This document shows positions 1-6,033 of a DNA stretch of 26,664 bases, one piece after another; within the stretch, counting starts at the first letter, position 1; the number at the start of each line of letters is the position of its first letter. The position numbers and the translations under genes are program-made. The stretch spans positions 1 to 26,664 of the IMG/VR virus record IMGVR_UViG_3300025131_009698. One strand, given 5' to 3'. This DNA is from a virus. Below the pieces are notes generated by a model. It was not told the origin of the DNA and ran no database searches. It worked only from the letters and a program-made list of their open reading frames with translations.

Positions 1-39
1 CTGTGGGGCAACCTGGTCATCTACCACAACCAGCTGTAA
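1..39 (+). CDS. 3' end of an upstream gene (partial)
   Basis: Frame 1 is open from the window edge and stops with TAA at 37-39, giving the C-terminal residues LWGNLVIYHNQL. An extended -10 promoter and a new gene follow at once, so a gene end here is plausible. The fragment is too short to identify and could be chance. Confidence 0.3.
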   Translation: MWGNLVIYHNQL

Positions 40-62
40 TCCGTGCAATACGACCGCAGCTG

Positions 63-71
63 TGGTATAAT
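63..71 (+). promoter_or_regulatory. extended -10 sigma70-type promoter
   Basis: TGG immediately precedes TATAAT (66-71), which is the TGn-TATAAT extended -10 form and needs no strong -35. It lies 25 bases before the ATG at 96, with an AAGGAG ribosome site between them. The other two promoters of this GC-rich block are also exact TATAAT boxes. Confidence 0.65.
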
Positions 72-95
72 GTACCTACCAACCAAGGAGATAAC

Positions 96-383
96 ATGAG
101 CGAATCAGCCCCGACCACAGTCGCCCTCATTAGCCGCGGCCTCCCACGACACACCTCCATGGGCGTGCGCGCCGACAACCCAGTCGAGCTGCAGCGGTTC
201 GCGGACTACGTCAGCACCACCACCCTGACCGTCGAGGATCTCCTGGCCTACGCCGACAGCACCTACGACGGGCCGAGCTACGAGTTCGGTGACAAGCGGG
301 TCCGCTACGCCGCCAACAAGTGTCGACGCTTCGTCCGCAACGCGGTCGGCGCCCACTTCCTCCCAGCACAGGACCTCGTGTAG
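96..383 (+). CDS. small hypothetical protein, tandem paralogue A
   Basis: A 95-residue protein beginning MSESAPTTVALISRGLPRHT. The start is fixed by AAGGAG six bases upstream and by the promoter at 63-71; the frame is open further upstream, but that part would precede the promoter. It is clearly paralogous to the next gene: both share RGLPRHT-x-MG near residue 20, DLLAYADS in the middle, a GDKR-x-RY element and a C-terminal KxRRFVRN-x-V-x-AHF block. It has no membrane segment or known catalytic motif. Basic Arg/Lys clusters in the C-terminal third would suit nucleic-acid or protein binding. It resembles the small, strongly promoted early genes of lytic phages that act on the host, but no function can be named. 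Confidence 0.75.
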   Translation: MSESAPTTVALISRGLPRHTSMGVRADNPVELQRFADYVSTTTLTVEDLLAYADSTYDGPSYEFGDKRVRYAANKCRRFVRNAVGAHFLPAQDLV

Positions 384-406
384 CGGGGACGCCGGCGAGT
401 TATAAT
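378..406 (+). promoter_or_regulatory. sigma70-type promoter of repeated leader (copy 1)
   Basis: TATAAT at 401-406 is preceded 17 bases upstream by GTGTAG (378-383) in the -35 position. The same GTGTAGCGGG...TATAAT arrangement with the same spacing recurs at 818-846, so the block is a duplicated promoter cassette. The -35 half is non-canonical. Confidence 0.65.
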
Positions 407-415
407 TGAGCTAAT

Positions 416-430
416 GGGGGATGAACCCCC
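416..430 (+). promoter_or_regulatory. 5' leader hairpin GGGGG-ATGAA-CCCCC (copy 1)
   Basis: A perfect 5-bp G:C stem with an ATGAA loop, starting about ten bases downstream of the -10 box and so at the extreme 5' end of the predicted transcript. The ribosome site GGGAGAGAA and the ATG at 446 follow. A 5'-terminal stem like this would be expected to stabilise the mRNA (inference). There is no T-run, so it is not a terminator. Confidence 0.65.
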
Positions 431-445
431 TGGGAGAGAACCATC

Positions 446-736
446 ATGTACGTAGCACCAACCACCCTGGCCGTCATCCTTCGAGGCCTGCCCCGACACA
501 CCCGGATGGGAATCTGGGCAGATGACCCGGACGGCATGCGCCACTTCGCCGCCTTCGCCATTGGCACCGGCCTGACCCGCAGCGACCTGCTGGCCTACGC
601 CGACTCCCCCGTCCGGCACAACGGCTGCCACGAGGAGGGCGACAAGCGCAACCGGTACATCGATCAGAAGCACCGACGCTTCGTCCGCAACGTGGTCGAG
701 GCACACTTCGCCCCGGCCGTGGACCCCTCCTCGTGA
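446..736 (+). CDS. small hypothetical protein, tandem paralogue B
   Basis: A 96-residue protein beginning MYVAPTTLAVILRGLPRHT, paralogous to the gene at 96-383. Shared blocks are RGLPRHT-x-MG, FA, LT-x-x-DLLAYADS, GDKR-x-RY and the C-terminal RRFVRN-x-V-x-AHF-x-PA. The pair therefore arose by tandem duplication and has diverged between the blocks. It has its own TATAAT promoter, leader hairpin and a GGGAG ribosome site. The conserved, charged C-terminal third is probably the functional part. No known domain is recognised. The stop TGA overlaps a possible tiny membrane gene by GTGA. Confidence 0.75.
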   Translation: MYVAPTTLAVILRGLPRHTRMGIWADDPDGMRHFAAFAIGTGLTRSDLLAYADSPVRHNGCHEEGDKRNRYIDQKHRRFVRNVVEAHFAPAVDPSS

Positions 737-807
737 GGGCGTTCCTCCGGGACGGCGCCATGGCCCTGGCATCCACCGCCGCGCTGCTGACACTGCTGCT
801 GGTCTGA
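733..807 (+). CDS. possible 24-residue membrane mini-protein
   Basis: A GTG at 733 overlaps the preceding TGA as GTGA and opens a 24-codon frame whose second half (ALASTAALLTLLLV) is a single hydrophobic helix after a basic start (MRAFLRD). Translational coupling through the overlap would explain expression. Short hydrophobic peptides are common in phage early regions, but a 24-codon frame in GC-rich DNA can be chance. Confidence 0.35.
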   Translation: MRAFLRDGAMALASTAALLTLLLV

Positions 808-817
808 CCGGTCCCCC

Positions 818-846
818 GTGTAGCGGGAGCGCTGAGGGGTTATAAT
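818..846 (+). promoter_or_regulatory. sigma70-type promoter of repeated leader (copy 2)
   Basis: GTGTAG at 818-823 and TATAAT at 841-846 repeat the layout of 378-406 with the same 17-base spacing. The sequence downstream (AGAGCTAATGGGGGG) also matches copy 1, showing duplication of the whole control cassette. Confidence 0.65.
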
Positions 847-855
847 AGAGCTAAT

Positions 856-872
856 GGGGGGATGAACCCCCC
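856..872 (+). promoter_or_regulatory. 5' leader hairpin GGGGGG-ATGAA-CCCCCC (copy 2)
   Basis: A perfect 6-bp G:C stem with the same ATGAA loop as copy 1, followed by GCGGAGAC as ribosome site and the ATG at 886. The stem length differs from copy 1 (6 versus 5 bp) while pairing and loop are kept, which argues for a selected RNA structure. Confidence 0.65.
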
Positions 873-885
873 GCGGAGACTCAGA

Positions 886-1167
886 ATGTCCTACACCATC
901 CCACGCGACCAGAACCCCACAACCCCCCGCACCCGCATCGAGTCGTACGGTGTCTGGACCAAGGGGCAGCGCGTCCTGGCCTGGTCCCGCGACGCGGCCC
1001 GTACCCAGTGGTGCACCATCACCTGCATCCCCCGGCGCCCCGATGGCACCGTCTACGTCACCTTCGACCGAGGCGAGTCCTACGAGCTGGAGTGCTACCA
1101 GCTGATGTGCAACCAGAACGCCGCCGACCGCGGTGAGGTCTGGGCACAGCCCGCCAACGCCCGGTAG
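886..1167 (+). CDS. small hypothetical protein behind the second duplicated promoter
   Basis: A 93-residue protein beginning MSYTIPRDQNPTTPRTR. The start at 886 lies six bases after a GGAG ribosome site; the in-frame ATG at 862 is inside the leader hairpin loop and is rejected. The central part (VWTKGQRVLAWSRDAARTQW ... GTVYVTFDRGESYEL) alternates hydrophobic and polar residues and could form a small beta-barrel of the kind seen in SH3- or Tudor-like folds, but this is only an impression. It is not related to the two preceding paralogues although it shares their promoter/hairpin cassette. The function is unknown. Confidence 0.7.
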   Translation: MSYTIPRDQNPTTPRTRIESYGVWTKGQRVLAWSRDAARTQWCTITCIPRRPDGTVYVTFDRGESYELECYQLMCNQNAADRGEVWAQPANAR

Positions 1168-1189
1168 GAGTGGCTGCCCCGACAGCCCG

Positions 1190-1430
1190 TCCGGGGCCCC
1201 GCCTAGGGGCCCGGACAAGGGCTGCCCAAAGGGCTGCTCAAATGGCCCTCAAAAGGGCCCCAAAAAGGGCCATGTGTGTGGGGCTTAAAGGGCCCGCTGG
1301 AGGGCGCCAGGCCCCCACGCAATCTACGTGCATTTTTAAAATCGTTTCCGAAAACTTTTCTAAAAACCTAAAACGCCTACTTCTAAAAATTTTTCTCGGG
1401 AAATTTTGAGCTTCTCTCTAATATTTAGTA
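1190..1430 (+). other. non-coding composition switch: GGGCC-rich tract then A/T-rich tract
   Basis: Bases 1190-1315 hold many GGGCC/GGCCC elements separated by A-runs that lengthen along the tract (CAAAGGGC, CAAAAGGGCCCC, AAAAAGGGCC). From about 1332 the DNA turns into A/T-rich sequence up to 1430. A weak terminator-like hairpin (CACG 1316-1319, CGTG 1327-1330, then five T) sits at the boundary. I see no convincing gene: the open frame from 1170 gives an Ala/Arg/Lys-rich product that changes character at the boundary. Confidence 0.5.
1422..1429 (+). promoter_or_regulatory. candidate phage promoter element (TATTTAGT, weak copy)
   Basis: The context TAATATTTAGTATG lies 38 bases before the ATG at 1460. 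It resembles the TAYTTATA elements at 5171, 6629, 7914, 17416, 23433, 24745 and 26123, but with G in place of T near the end. Confidence 0.35.
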
Positions 1431-1459
1431 TGTACACGCACGTACAGGAGCCCCATAAC

Positions 1460-1810
1460 ATGAAACTAACAGCATCACAACTAAGACAGATAATCCAGGA
1501 GGAGCTTCAGGGTGCCATTAATGAGACAGCCGACACGGCCGGTGAAGAGGTGGTAGAGTTCGTTGATAACTTCTATAACCACGAAGCCTTGATGCTGCGG
1601 CCTCACCACACATACCGGAGTGATAATAACTCGATCAATGTCAACTATACCCGTGATTATACCGATGCCAGCTTCAACGTCGCCCAAGACGAAGACGGGC
1701 AAGTGTATGCCACGATCCTCAGTGACCCGGAGGAGAAGAAGCATCGTTCAGTCGAGGCCACGGTCGATGCTGTCAACATAAAAATAGATGAGAAAAAGTG
1801 GAAACCATGA
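1460..1810 (+). CDS. hypothetical protein with capsid-targeting-like N-terminus
   Basis: A 116-residue protein starting MKLTASQLRQIIQEELQ. An AGGAG site nine bases upstream, and alignment of this N-terminus with eight others in the window, fix the start at 1460. The first ~15 residues form a basic amphipathic helix ending I-Q-E, the hydrophobic-x-Glu pattern cut by T4-type prohead proteases. The remainder (about 18-116) is acidic and polar with alternating residues suggesting beta strands, and has no known domain. It overlaps the next gene by ATGA, so translation is probably coupled. The likely role, by inference, is an internal head protein packaged with the DNA; the biochemical function is unknown. 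Confidence 0.75.
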   Translation: MKLTASQLRQIIQEELQGAINETADTAGEEVVEFVDNFYNHEALMLRPHHTYRSDNNSINVNYTRDYTDASFNVAQDEDGQVYATILSDPEEKKHRSVEATVDAVNIKIDEKKWKP

Positions 1811-2388
1811 GACTAACAGCAAGACAGTTAAGAAGAATTATCCAAGAGGAGGCACAGAAATGCCTTGTTGAGGAGTACACCTATGCTGAGGCACCGACCA
1901 GTCAGGTACTGTTGGATGACCTGTCTCGCTGGCGGGAAGAGATACTGGGAATGATGAATGCCATTGAGCAGGGCAATGTCCAGCCCCCAGCCACCAGTGA
2001 CCCGGGTCCAGGACCTTCGCCGGATATTCACAAGGAACTGGTAGCCAAGTTGAACCGGGCCGCGGCCGAGCTGTTCAGCGTTACCACGATGCTTAATGAG
2101 GACGCCAAGGGGGAACCGCTCGCCGAAGAGTATAGGGGCAGTCGCGATGACACCCGCGGGGGATATGGCAATTGGGAGGGATTCCCCGCTAGCCAAGCCG
2201 TCGCGCTAGCCAAAAAAATTGCCGGAGCAGCACCCGGGCCTCGTCCTGTTAGGTATGGGATAATGAGTAGTCTAATTAATCATGTTCGAAACGCAAAGTA
2301 CGGCACGGCCAGCGAAGCCAAAAAAGATATTATTCAGTGGCTTGTTGACAACGACGGTCGCCAAGCATACGATTTCAGGAATGTGTAA
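1807..2388 (+). CDS. hypothetical protein with capsid-targeting-like N-terminus
   Basis: A 193-residue protein starting MRLTARQLRRIIQEEAQ. The ATGA overlap with the previous gene and the shared N-terminal helix choose the ATG at 1807 over the one at 1798. The body contains a predicted helical segment at about 35-55, a Pro-rich linker (PPATSDPGPGPSPD, about 61-74), another helical segment and a C-terminal part (VRYGIMSSLINHVRNAKYG) that looks like a small helical domain. No catalytic motif is recognised. It lies in a run of genes sharing the same N-terminus, which points to a common destination rather than a common activity. Confidence 0.75.
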   Translation: MRLTARQLRRIIQEEAQKCLVEEYTYAEAPTSQVLLDDLSRWREEILGMMNAIEQGNVQPPATSDPGPGPSPDIHKELVAKLNRAAAELFSVTTMLNEDAKGEPLAEEYRGSRDDTRGGYGNWEGFPASQAVALAKKIAGAAPGPRPVRYGIMSSLINHVRNAKYGTASEAKKDIIQWLVDNDGRQAYDFRNV

Positions 2389-2394
2389 TTAACC

Positions 2395-2919
2395 ATGAGG
2401 CTAACTCTACGCCGGCTAAGAGAGATAATCTCAGAAGAGATACAGGCCGAGCTGGTCAAGCTACCCCGTGGAGCCAAGCGGTACCATGAGAAGGAGTGGG
2501 TCCGCGGACACACCGACGACGATGGTGACCGAGTCGCCGGCCATCCCAGCACATTCACGGGAATGAAGCGCAAGTACAGGCCGGAGGCCTCCGACGAGGC
2601 GGCAGAGGCAGATATCGATGAGGTCGACGAGAAGAAACGTCGCAAGAAACGAAAGAAAAAGAAAAAAGGCAAGAAGAAGACGTACCGGGCATCTGACGGC
2701 TCCGTCTCAGTCCTCAAGAAGTATGACAACAAGTGCAGCAAAGCCGTCAAGGCCGGGAAGTTCGACTGGGCCGGCAAGGGCAAGTGGGCCGCATGCCAGT
2801 CAGCACACATAGTCGCCACAGGAAAGCCGACTGTCCAGCAGGGGGCCCACTTTGCCGGTGGTGAAGGCCCTGGAGGCGGCGGCAAAGGCAGCCATGTGGT
2901 CGAACCTAGAAAGAAATGA
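2395..2919 (+). CDS. lysine-rich protein with capsid-targeting-like N-terminus
   Basis: A 174-residue protein starting MRLTLRRLREIISEEIQ, which ends in the I-S-E cleavage-type motif. The middle (about residues 78-100) is a dense Lys/Arg block containing KKRRKKRKKKKKGKKK, like the basic tails of DNA-binding proteins. The C-terminal third has KCSKAVKAGKFDWAGKGKWAAC and a Gly-rich tail (GGEGPGGGGKG). A protein both targeted to the capsid and this basic could condense or accompany packaged DNA, as T4 internal proteins do (inference). It starts six bases after the previous stop with no clear ribosome site, suggesting coupled translation. Confidence 0.75.
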   Translation: MRLTLRRLREIISEEIQAELVKLPRGAKRYHEKEWVRGHTDDDGDRVAGHPSTFTGMKRKYRPEASDEAAEADIDEVDEKKRRKKRKKKKKGKKKTYRASDGSVSVLKKYDNKCSKAVKAGKFDWAGKGKWAACQSAHIVATGKPTVQQGAHFAGGEGPGGGGKGSHVVEPRKK

Positions 2920-2933
2920 AAAAAGGGGAAGAA

Positions 2934-5018
2934 ATGAACGTTACCAGACAGACACTAAGGGACATGATACTGGCAGAGTTGGGGGCCGTCGACGAGGATG
3001 CTGTCGTCACCCGGACATCCGCCCGTGGCGTTCCCAGCCAGGATCTGGCCAGCATGTCAACCGAGGATATCGAGGGGATACTCCGGCAGAAGGCCGGGGG
3101 CCTTAGCAGCAAGATGGCAGAGTTTATCAGTGCCATGGTCGATGCCGGCTGGGACCGCGACCAGTTCATTCGAAACTTGGCTGGCATGGATGACGACATC
3201 CTGGTCACCCTGCTAGCTCCGGCCATGAGGGAGTCATATGACAGGGCTGTCCAACTACTGGCCGAGGCCATCGGCACTCCAGGTCCGGCCGTTGACGGCG
3301 ATGACGGGACACTGATGACTGTCGGCCAGTTCCGACGTCTTGTCAGGGAGGCTTTGGACTACGATCCCGCCTACCGGAGGATTGCCGAGAGACTGCTCGG
3401 CGCCGGACTCCCGGACGATGCCTTCGTTCCCATCATGGGTCTCTACCAGGACACCGGTGCGGCCGATGCCTCCGGCTTCGAGGAGTGGCTGTCGGACGAG
3501 GGCGATCGGATGTCGGACACCTTCAAGGAGACATTCAACAGGCGGCCCCAGGACGTTAGCAAACTCTACATCGCCTACGTCACTGACTACAGCCGCTCAG
3601 GGTGGGACGAGCGCCTTTCCGGGATGAGGGAGTGGTTGGAGACGGTCGATCCTGACAGTACTGACCTCGGTACTGATAGCCTGGTGGTCACTGGTGCTAG
3701 ACTTCGAGGGCCAATGGATGAGTCAGTCCTGATGACCGTCGGACAATTCCGTGACATGGTCAAGGAGGCCATGGAGGCGGGAATTTTCGGCAATATTGAA
3801 AAGCATGACACTGGTGTTAACAAAGATGACACCAGCAGGATTAGCTGGGGCGTTAACCTGGACACCAAGTACGAAGGTGGATCTAAGTATGATGTGAATA
3901 CATTCTCCGAGTATATTGGCAACAAGTACGGTGGCGTCAATGGTGCGCTGGATAACCAGCGACTTAGGAGGATCAAGCAGGCAGCTAGGGCTGCCGGAAT
4001 GGTCCCGGAGTATGTCGACATGGAGACTAATACTGAAATCAACCCACCGCCGAGTGGACCCCCACGTGATGTCGCCGTTGAAGCTATCAAGGCTGAGATT
4101 GATAAATATATTAACAAAAAAGAACCGGGTAAAGAACTAGAAAACCCTAATATTGATATCCCTAATATTGATATCGATGCCCACAACATTTTCACCCACT
4201 GGAAGTACTTTGGAGTCCCGACTGATTACCTCGATCCAAACGATGTTGAGGGGGCGTGGCAGTCTTACACCACCAACGAGTCCACACTGATGACCGTTGG
4301 ACAGTTTCGGCGGCTGGTCCGCGAGGCTGCCGGTGGCAGCAGTGATTCGGATGTTAAAATGCATCTCATTGACCTAAGAAGTATGGGCTATTCGGCTGGG
4401 GACATTCTTGACGGACTGCGTGATATGGTCTATTATGATGAAGACCTGAAAAAACTGGACAACTGGCTTGAGGGTCAGGCACTAGTTCCTGAGTGGCCGG
4501 TGCTGCAAAACTGGTTAGATCATTTAGGCCCGGAGGAAGCTGAGGATAATCTTAGCATGCTGTTAAAGGCCATTCGACCTCCTGCCGATCCCCACCCCGT
4601 CGATGACGGCACAGTCAAGGGTGACTATAAGCTTGGACAGTCTAAAATGGGTGGAGCTGTCTCCGCTGGCCAGAGCCAGGGTGGACAGGCAACTGCCGGT
4701 GCCACCAGGGGTAACCAGCAGGCCTTAGCAGCGCAGAGCGAGAGTGTCACACGGACCATGTGCAAGTCTATTCCGCCCTCCGTCACCATGGTTCCGGTTG
4801 GTGAGGGTGCCACTGATGATGATATCGACGAGGACTGCGTCAACTTCTGGACAGAGGGCGATAAAGCCTCCGTGGATGAGGGACCAATGTCCGATGCTGT
4901 CTCCGGTGCTGTCGATAGAATTAGGAAGGCTATGGGAAAGGACCTGACCGACGCCGAACTTGAGCTGATTAAGATGAAACTGGACAAGCTGATCAAGGAC
5001 CTCGAGGAAAAGAAGTAG
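2934..5018 (+). CDS. 694-residue modular protein with terminal and three internal copies of the shared tag
   Basis: Start chosen at 2934 (MNVTRQTLRDMILAELG) because GGGGAAG lies just upstream and the N-terminus then aligns with its neighbours; an ATG at 2916 overlaps the previous stop. Three internal copies of LMTVGQFR-x-[LM]V-[RK]-EA begin at residues 128, 267 and 453, each preceded by a short acidic stretch (DDGT, MDESV, NEST). The protein thus divides into four modules of about 127, 139, 186 and 242 residues with unrelated bodies. Such a layout suggests fusion of several tagged genes, with possible cutting into several products by a prohead protease. The C-terminal module has a Gly/Gln/Ala-rich stretch at about 565-600 and a charged helical end. 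No enzyme domain is recognised. Confidence 0.8.
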   Translation: MNVTRQTLRDMILAELGAVDEDAVVTRTSARGVPSQDLASMSTEDIEGILRQKAGGLSSKMAEFISAMVDAGWDRDQFIRNLAGMDDDILVTLLAPAMRESYDRAVQLLAEAIGTPGPAVDGDDGTLMTVGQFRRLVREALDYDPAYRRIAERLLGAGLPDDAFVPIMGLYQDTGAADASGFEEWLSDEGDRMSDTFKETFNRRPQDVSKLYIAYVTDYSRSGWDERLSGMREWLETVDPDSTDLGTDSLVVTGARLRGPMDESVLMTVGQFRDMVKEAMEAGIFGNIEKHDTGVNKDDTSRISWGVNLDTKYEGGSKYDVNTFSEYIGNKYGGVNGALDNQRLRRIKQAARAAGMVPEYVDMETNTEINPPPSGPPRDVAVEAIKAEIDKYINKKEPGKELENPNIDIPNIDIDAHNIFTHWKYFGVPTDYLDPNDVEGAWQSYTTNESTLMTVGQFRRLVREAAGGSSDSDVKMHLIDLRSMGYSAGDILDGLRDMVYYDEDLKKLDNWLEGQALVPEWPVLQNWLDHLGPEEAEDNLSMLLKAIRPPADPHPVDDGTVKGDYKLGQSKMGGAVSAGQSQGGQATAGATRGNQQALAAQSESVTRTMCKSIPPSVTMVPVGEGATDDDIDEDCVNFWTEGDKASVDEGPMSDAVSGAVDRIRKAMGKDLTDAELELIKMKLDKLIKDLEEKK
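3315..3353 (+). repeat. internal tag repeat 1 (MTVGQFRRLVREA)
   Basis: First of three nearly identical internal copies in the 694-residue protein, residues 128-140. It ends V-R-E-A, a hydrophobic-x-Glu site. Confidence 0.8.
3732..3770 (+). repeat. internal tag repeat 2 (MTVGQFRDMVKEA)
   Basis: Second internal copy, residues 267-279, ending V-K-E-A. The preceding residues DESVL parallel NESTL before repeat 3. Confidence 0.8.
4290..4328 (+). repeat. internal tag repeat 3 (MTVGQFRRLVREA)
   Basis: Third internal copy, residues 453-465, identical in protein sequence to repeat 1 although the codons differ (TTCCGACGTCTT versus TTTCGGCGGCTG). That points to selection on the peptide rather than recent DNA duplication. 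Confidence 0.8.
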
Positions 5019-5110
5019 GCTCAACGCCGGGACGTTGCTGGCCAACGGCCGGCGGTGTAGTCGGTAGTCGCCGCCTCGCGGGCCTCCCGCGAAAAAAGGC
5101 GAGCCATGAC

Positions 5111-5151
5111 CACGAAAAACCACCTGCGAAAAAAATCCCGTTGGGATTTAA
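5111..5151 (+). repeat. repeated intergenic hairpin element, copy 1
   Basis: A CAC-x-AAAAACCA...GCGAAAAAA lead-in followed by the perfect hairpin AAATCCC-GTT-GGGATTT (5133-5149). The same element occurs at 5876-5915, after the next gene. The T-run after the stem is short on the + strand and longer on the - strand (seven T), so it may be a weak bidirectional terminator or an RNA-processing site. Confidence 0.6.
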
Positions 5152-5170
5152 CCTTAGTGATGGTGTAGCC

Positions 5171-5178
5171 TACTTATA
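5171..5178 (+). promoter_or_regulatory. candidate phage promoter element TACTTATA
   Basis: Lies 27 bases before the ATG at 5198 in an otherwise non-coding gap (5019-5197) and after a hairpin. Identical octamers stand 44 and 25 bases before the starts at 7958 and 17441. Confidence 0.5.
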
Positions 5179-5197
5179 AAATGAATGTGAGACTACC

Positions 5198-5848
5198 ATG
5201 AAGATAAAAGCATCGCAACTACGGCAGATTATCAAGGAAGAGCTTATGTCATCTCTTCAAGAAATAGAGGCTTACAGCGGACGACGTGATAGGGCTAAAG
5301 CAGGATCGCAGTGGGCTGGAGGCTCTATCGGAGCGCTCCTAGGGGGAGCAGGAGGAGCTGGATTCGGTGCTGTTCCAGGCTTGGCAGTCGGAGGCTTTGC
5401 AGGTGGGAAAGCATATGATTGGGCATCAAAACTACCGTGGCTGGATAAATGGCTTGGCCCAAAGCCTGAAGAGGTCATGAAAAAGCTAGAAGCCAACCCT
5501 ATTGATGAAAAAACTTTTATTCAAGCATTGGCAATAAAGACGGGATCCGGAACAGTGGATATTGCGGAATTTTTAAATGATGCTTTATCAGCAACCAAAC
5601 TATCAGAAAAAGAGTTAACAATGCTTCGATTTGATGAGGCTGACTTAAGGGATGCTGCACGGAATCCTGGCGAAGGTGCGCCTCCACTAAGCTCTGGCGA
5701 TATTAATGCGGTTGTTAACATCTTAAAAGATAAAGACATGTTAATGGCGGATACAGTAGCACGTCAGGTTAAAAAATATGCGACAGGAGAAAAGGGAGCG
5801 CTTAAGACTGTAAAGCATCTTGGCAATCCTGATGCATGGACTTCTTAA
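5198..5848 (+). CDS. glycine-zipper membrane-active protein with capsid-targeting-like N-terminus
   Basis: A 216-residue protein starting MKIKASQLRQIIKEELM, the closest relative of the tag on the 1460 gene. Residues ~38-72 form a long Gly/Ala-rich hydrophobic stretch (GGSIGALLGGAGGAGFGAVP and onward) typical of glycine-zipper segments that insert or oligomerise in membranes. The remaining ~140 residues are soluble and helical with Lys/Glu/Asp alternation and no known enzyme motif. It is flanked by the two copies of the repeated hairpin and has its own candidate promoter, so it looks like a separate transcription unit. A role in crossing or gating the host membrane after ejection is possible but unproven. 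Confidence 0.75.
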   Translation: MKIKASQLRQIIKEELMSSLQEIEAYSGRRDRAKAGSQWAGGSIGALLGGAGGAGFGAVPGLAVGGFAGGKAYDWASKLPWLDKWLGPKPEEVMKKLEANPIDEKTFIQALAIKTGSGTVDIAEFLNDALSATKLSEKELTMLRFDEADLRDAARNPGEGAPPLSSGDINAVVNILKDKDMLMADTVARQVKKYATGEKGALKTVKHLGNPDAWTS

Positions 5849-5875
5849 AAAGAAAATAACTTCGCTAGATATCTC

Positions 5876-5915
5876 CACAAAAAACCAACCGCGAAAAAAT
5901 CCCGTTGGGATTTAA
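5876..5915 (+). repeat. repeated intergenic hairpin element, copy 2
   Basis: Matches 5111-5151: CAC-AAAAAACCA...GCGAAAAAA, then AAATCCC-GTT-GGGATTT (hairpin 5897-5913). It is located 27 bases after the stop of the glycine-zipper gene, as expected of a 3'-end or processing signal. Confidence 0.6.
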
Positions 5916-6033
5916 ATCCAATCCACTGCCATCGATGGGAGGGGTCGAAAATCAAGACCTCTCAGCCGCTTCGTAATAGTTATTGGCTGTTATCTGGGGT
6001 CACACGATCTCAATAGCGGAAGGATATATAGTT

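Noticed and set aside
3-95. Extended N-terminus of the first gene
   Set aside because: The extension lies across and upstream of the extended -10 promoter; AAGGAG before the ATG at 96 marks the real start.
305-1218. Long reverse-strand frames opposite the GC-rich early genes
   Set aside because: They are typical antisense openness of GC-rich DNA with low-complexity Gly/Ala/Arg products and no ribosome sites, and they oppose well-supported genes.
1195-1300. Spaced GGGCC repeats as a CRISPR-like array
   Set aside because: Units are under 10 bases, imperfect and unevenly spaced, with no leader or cas genes.
1170-1409. 79-residue frame rich in Ala/Arg/Lys
   Set aside because: It crosses the GGGCC-rich/A-T-rich boundary, changes composition abruptly there, has no ribosome site, and looks like translation of structured non-coding DNA.
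2334-2885. 183-residue reverse-strand frame opposite the Lys-rich gene
   Set aside because: Its Phe/Ser-rich run is simply the complement of the Lys/Arg block; no start signal.
3587-4195. 202-residue reverse-strand frame within the modular protein
   Set aside because: Opposes a gene whose peptide repeats are conserved with different codons, showing that the + strand frame is the selected one.
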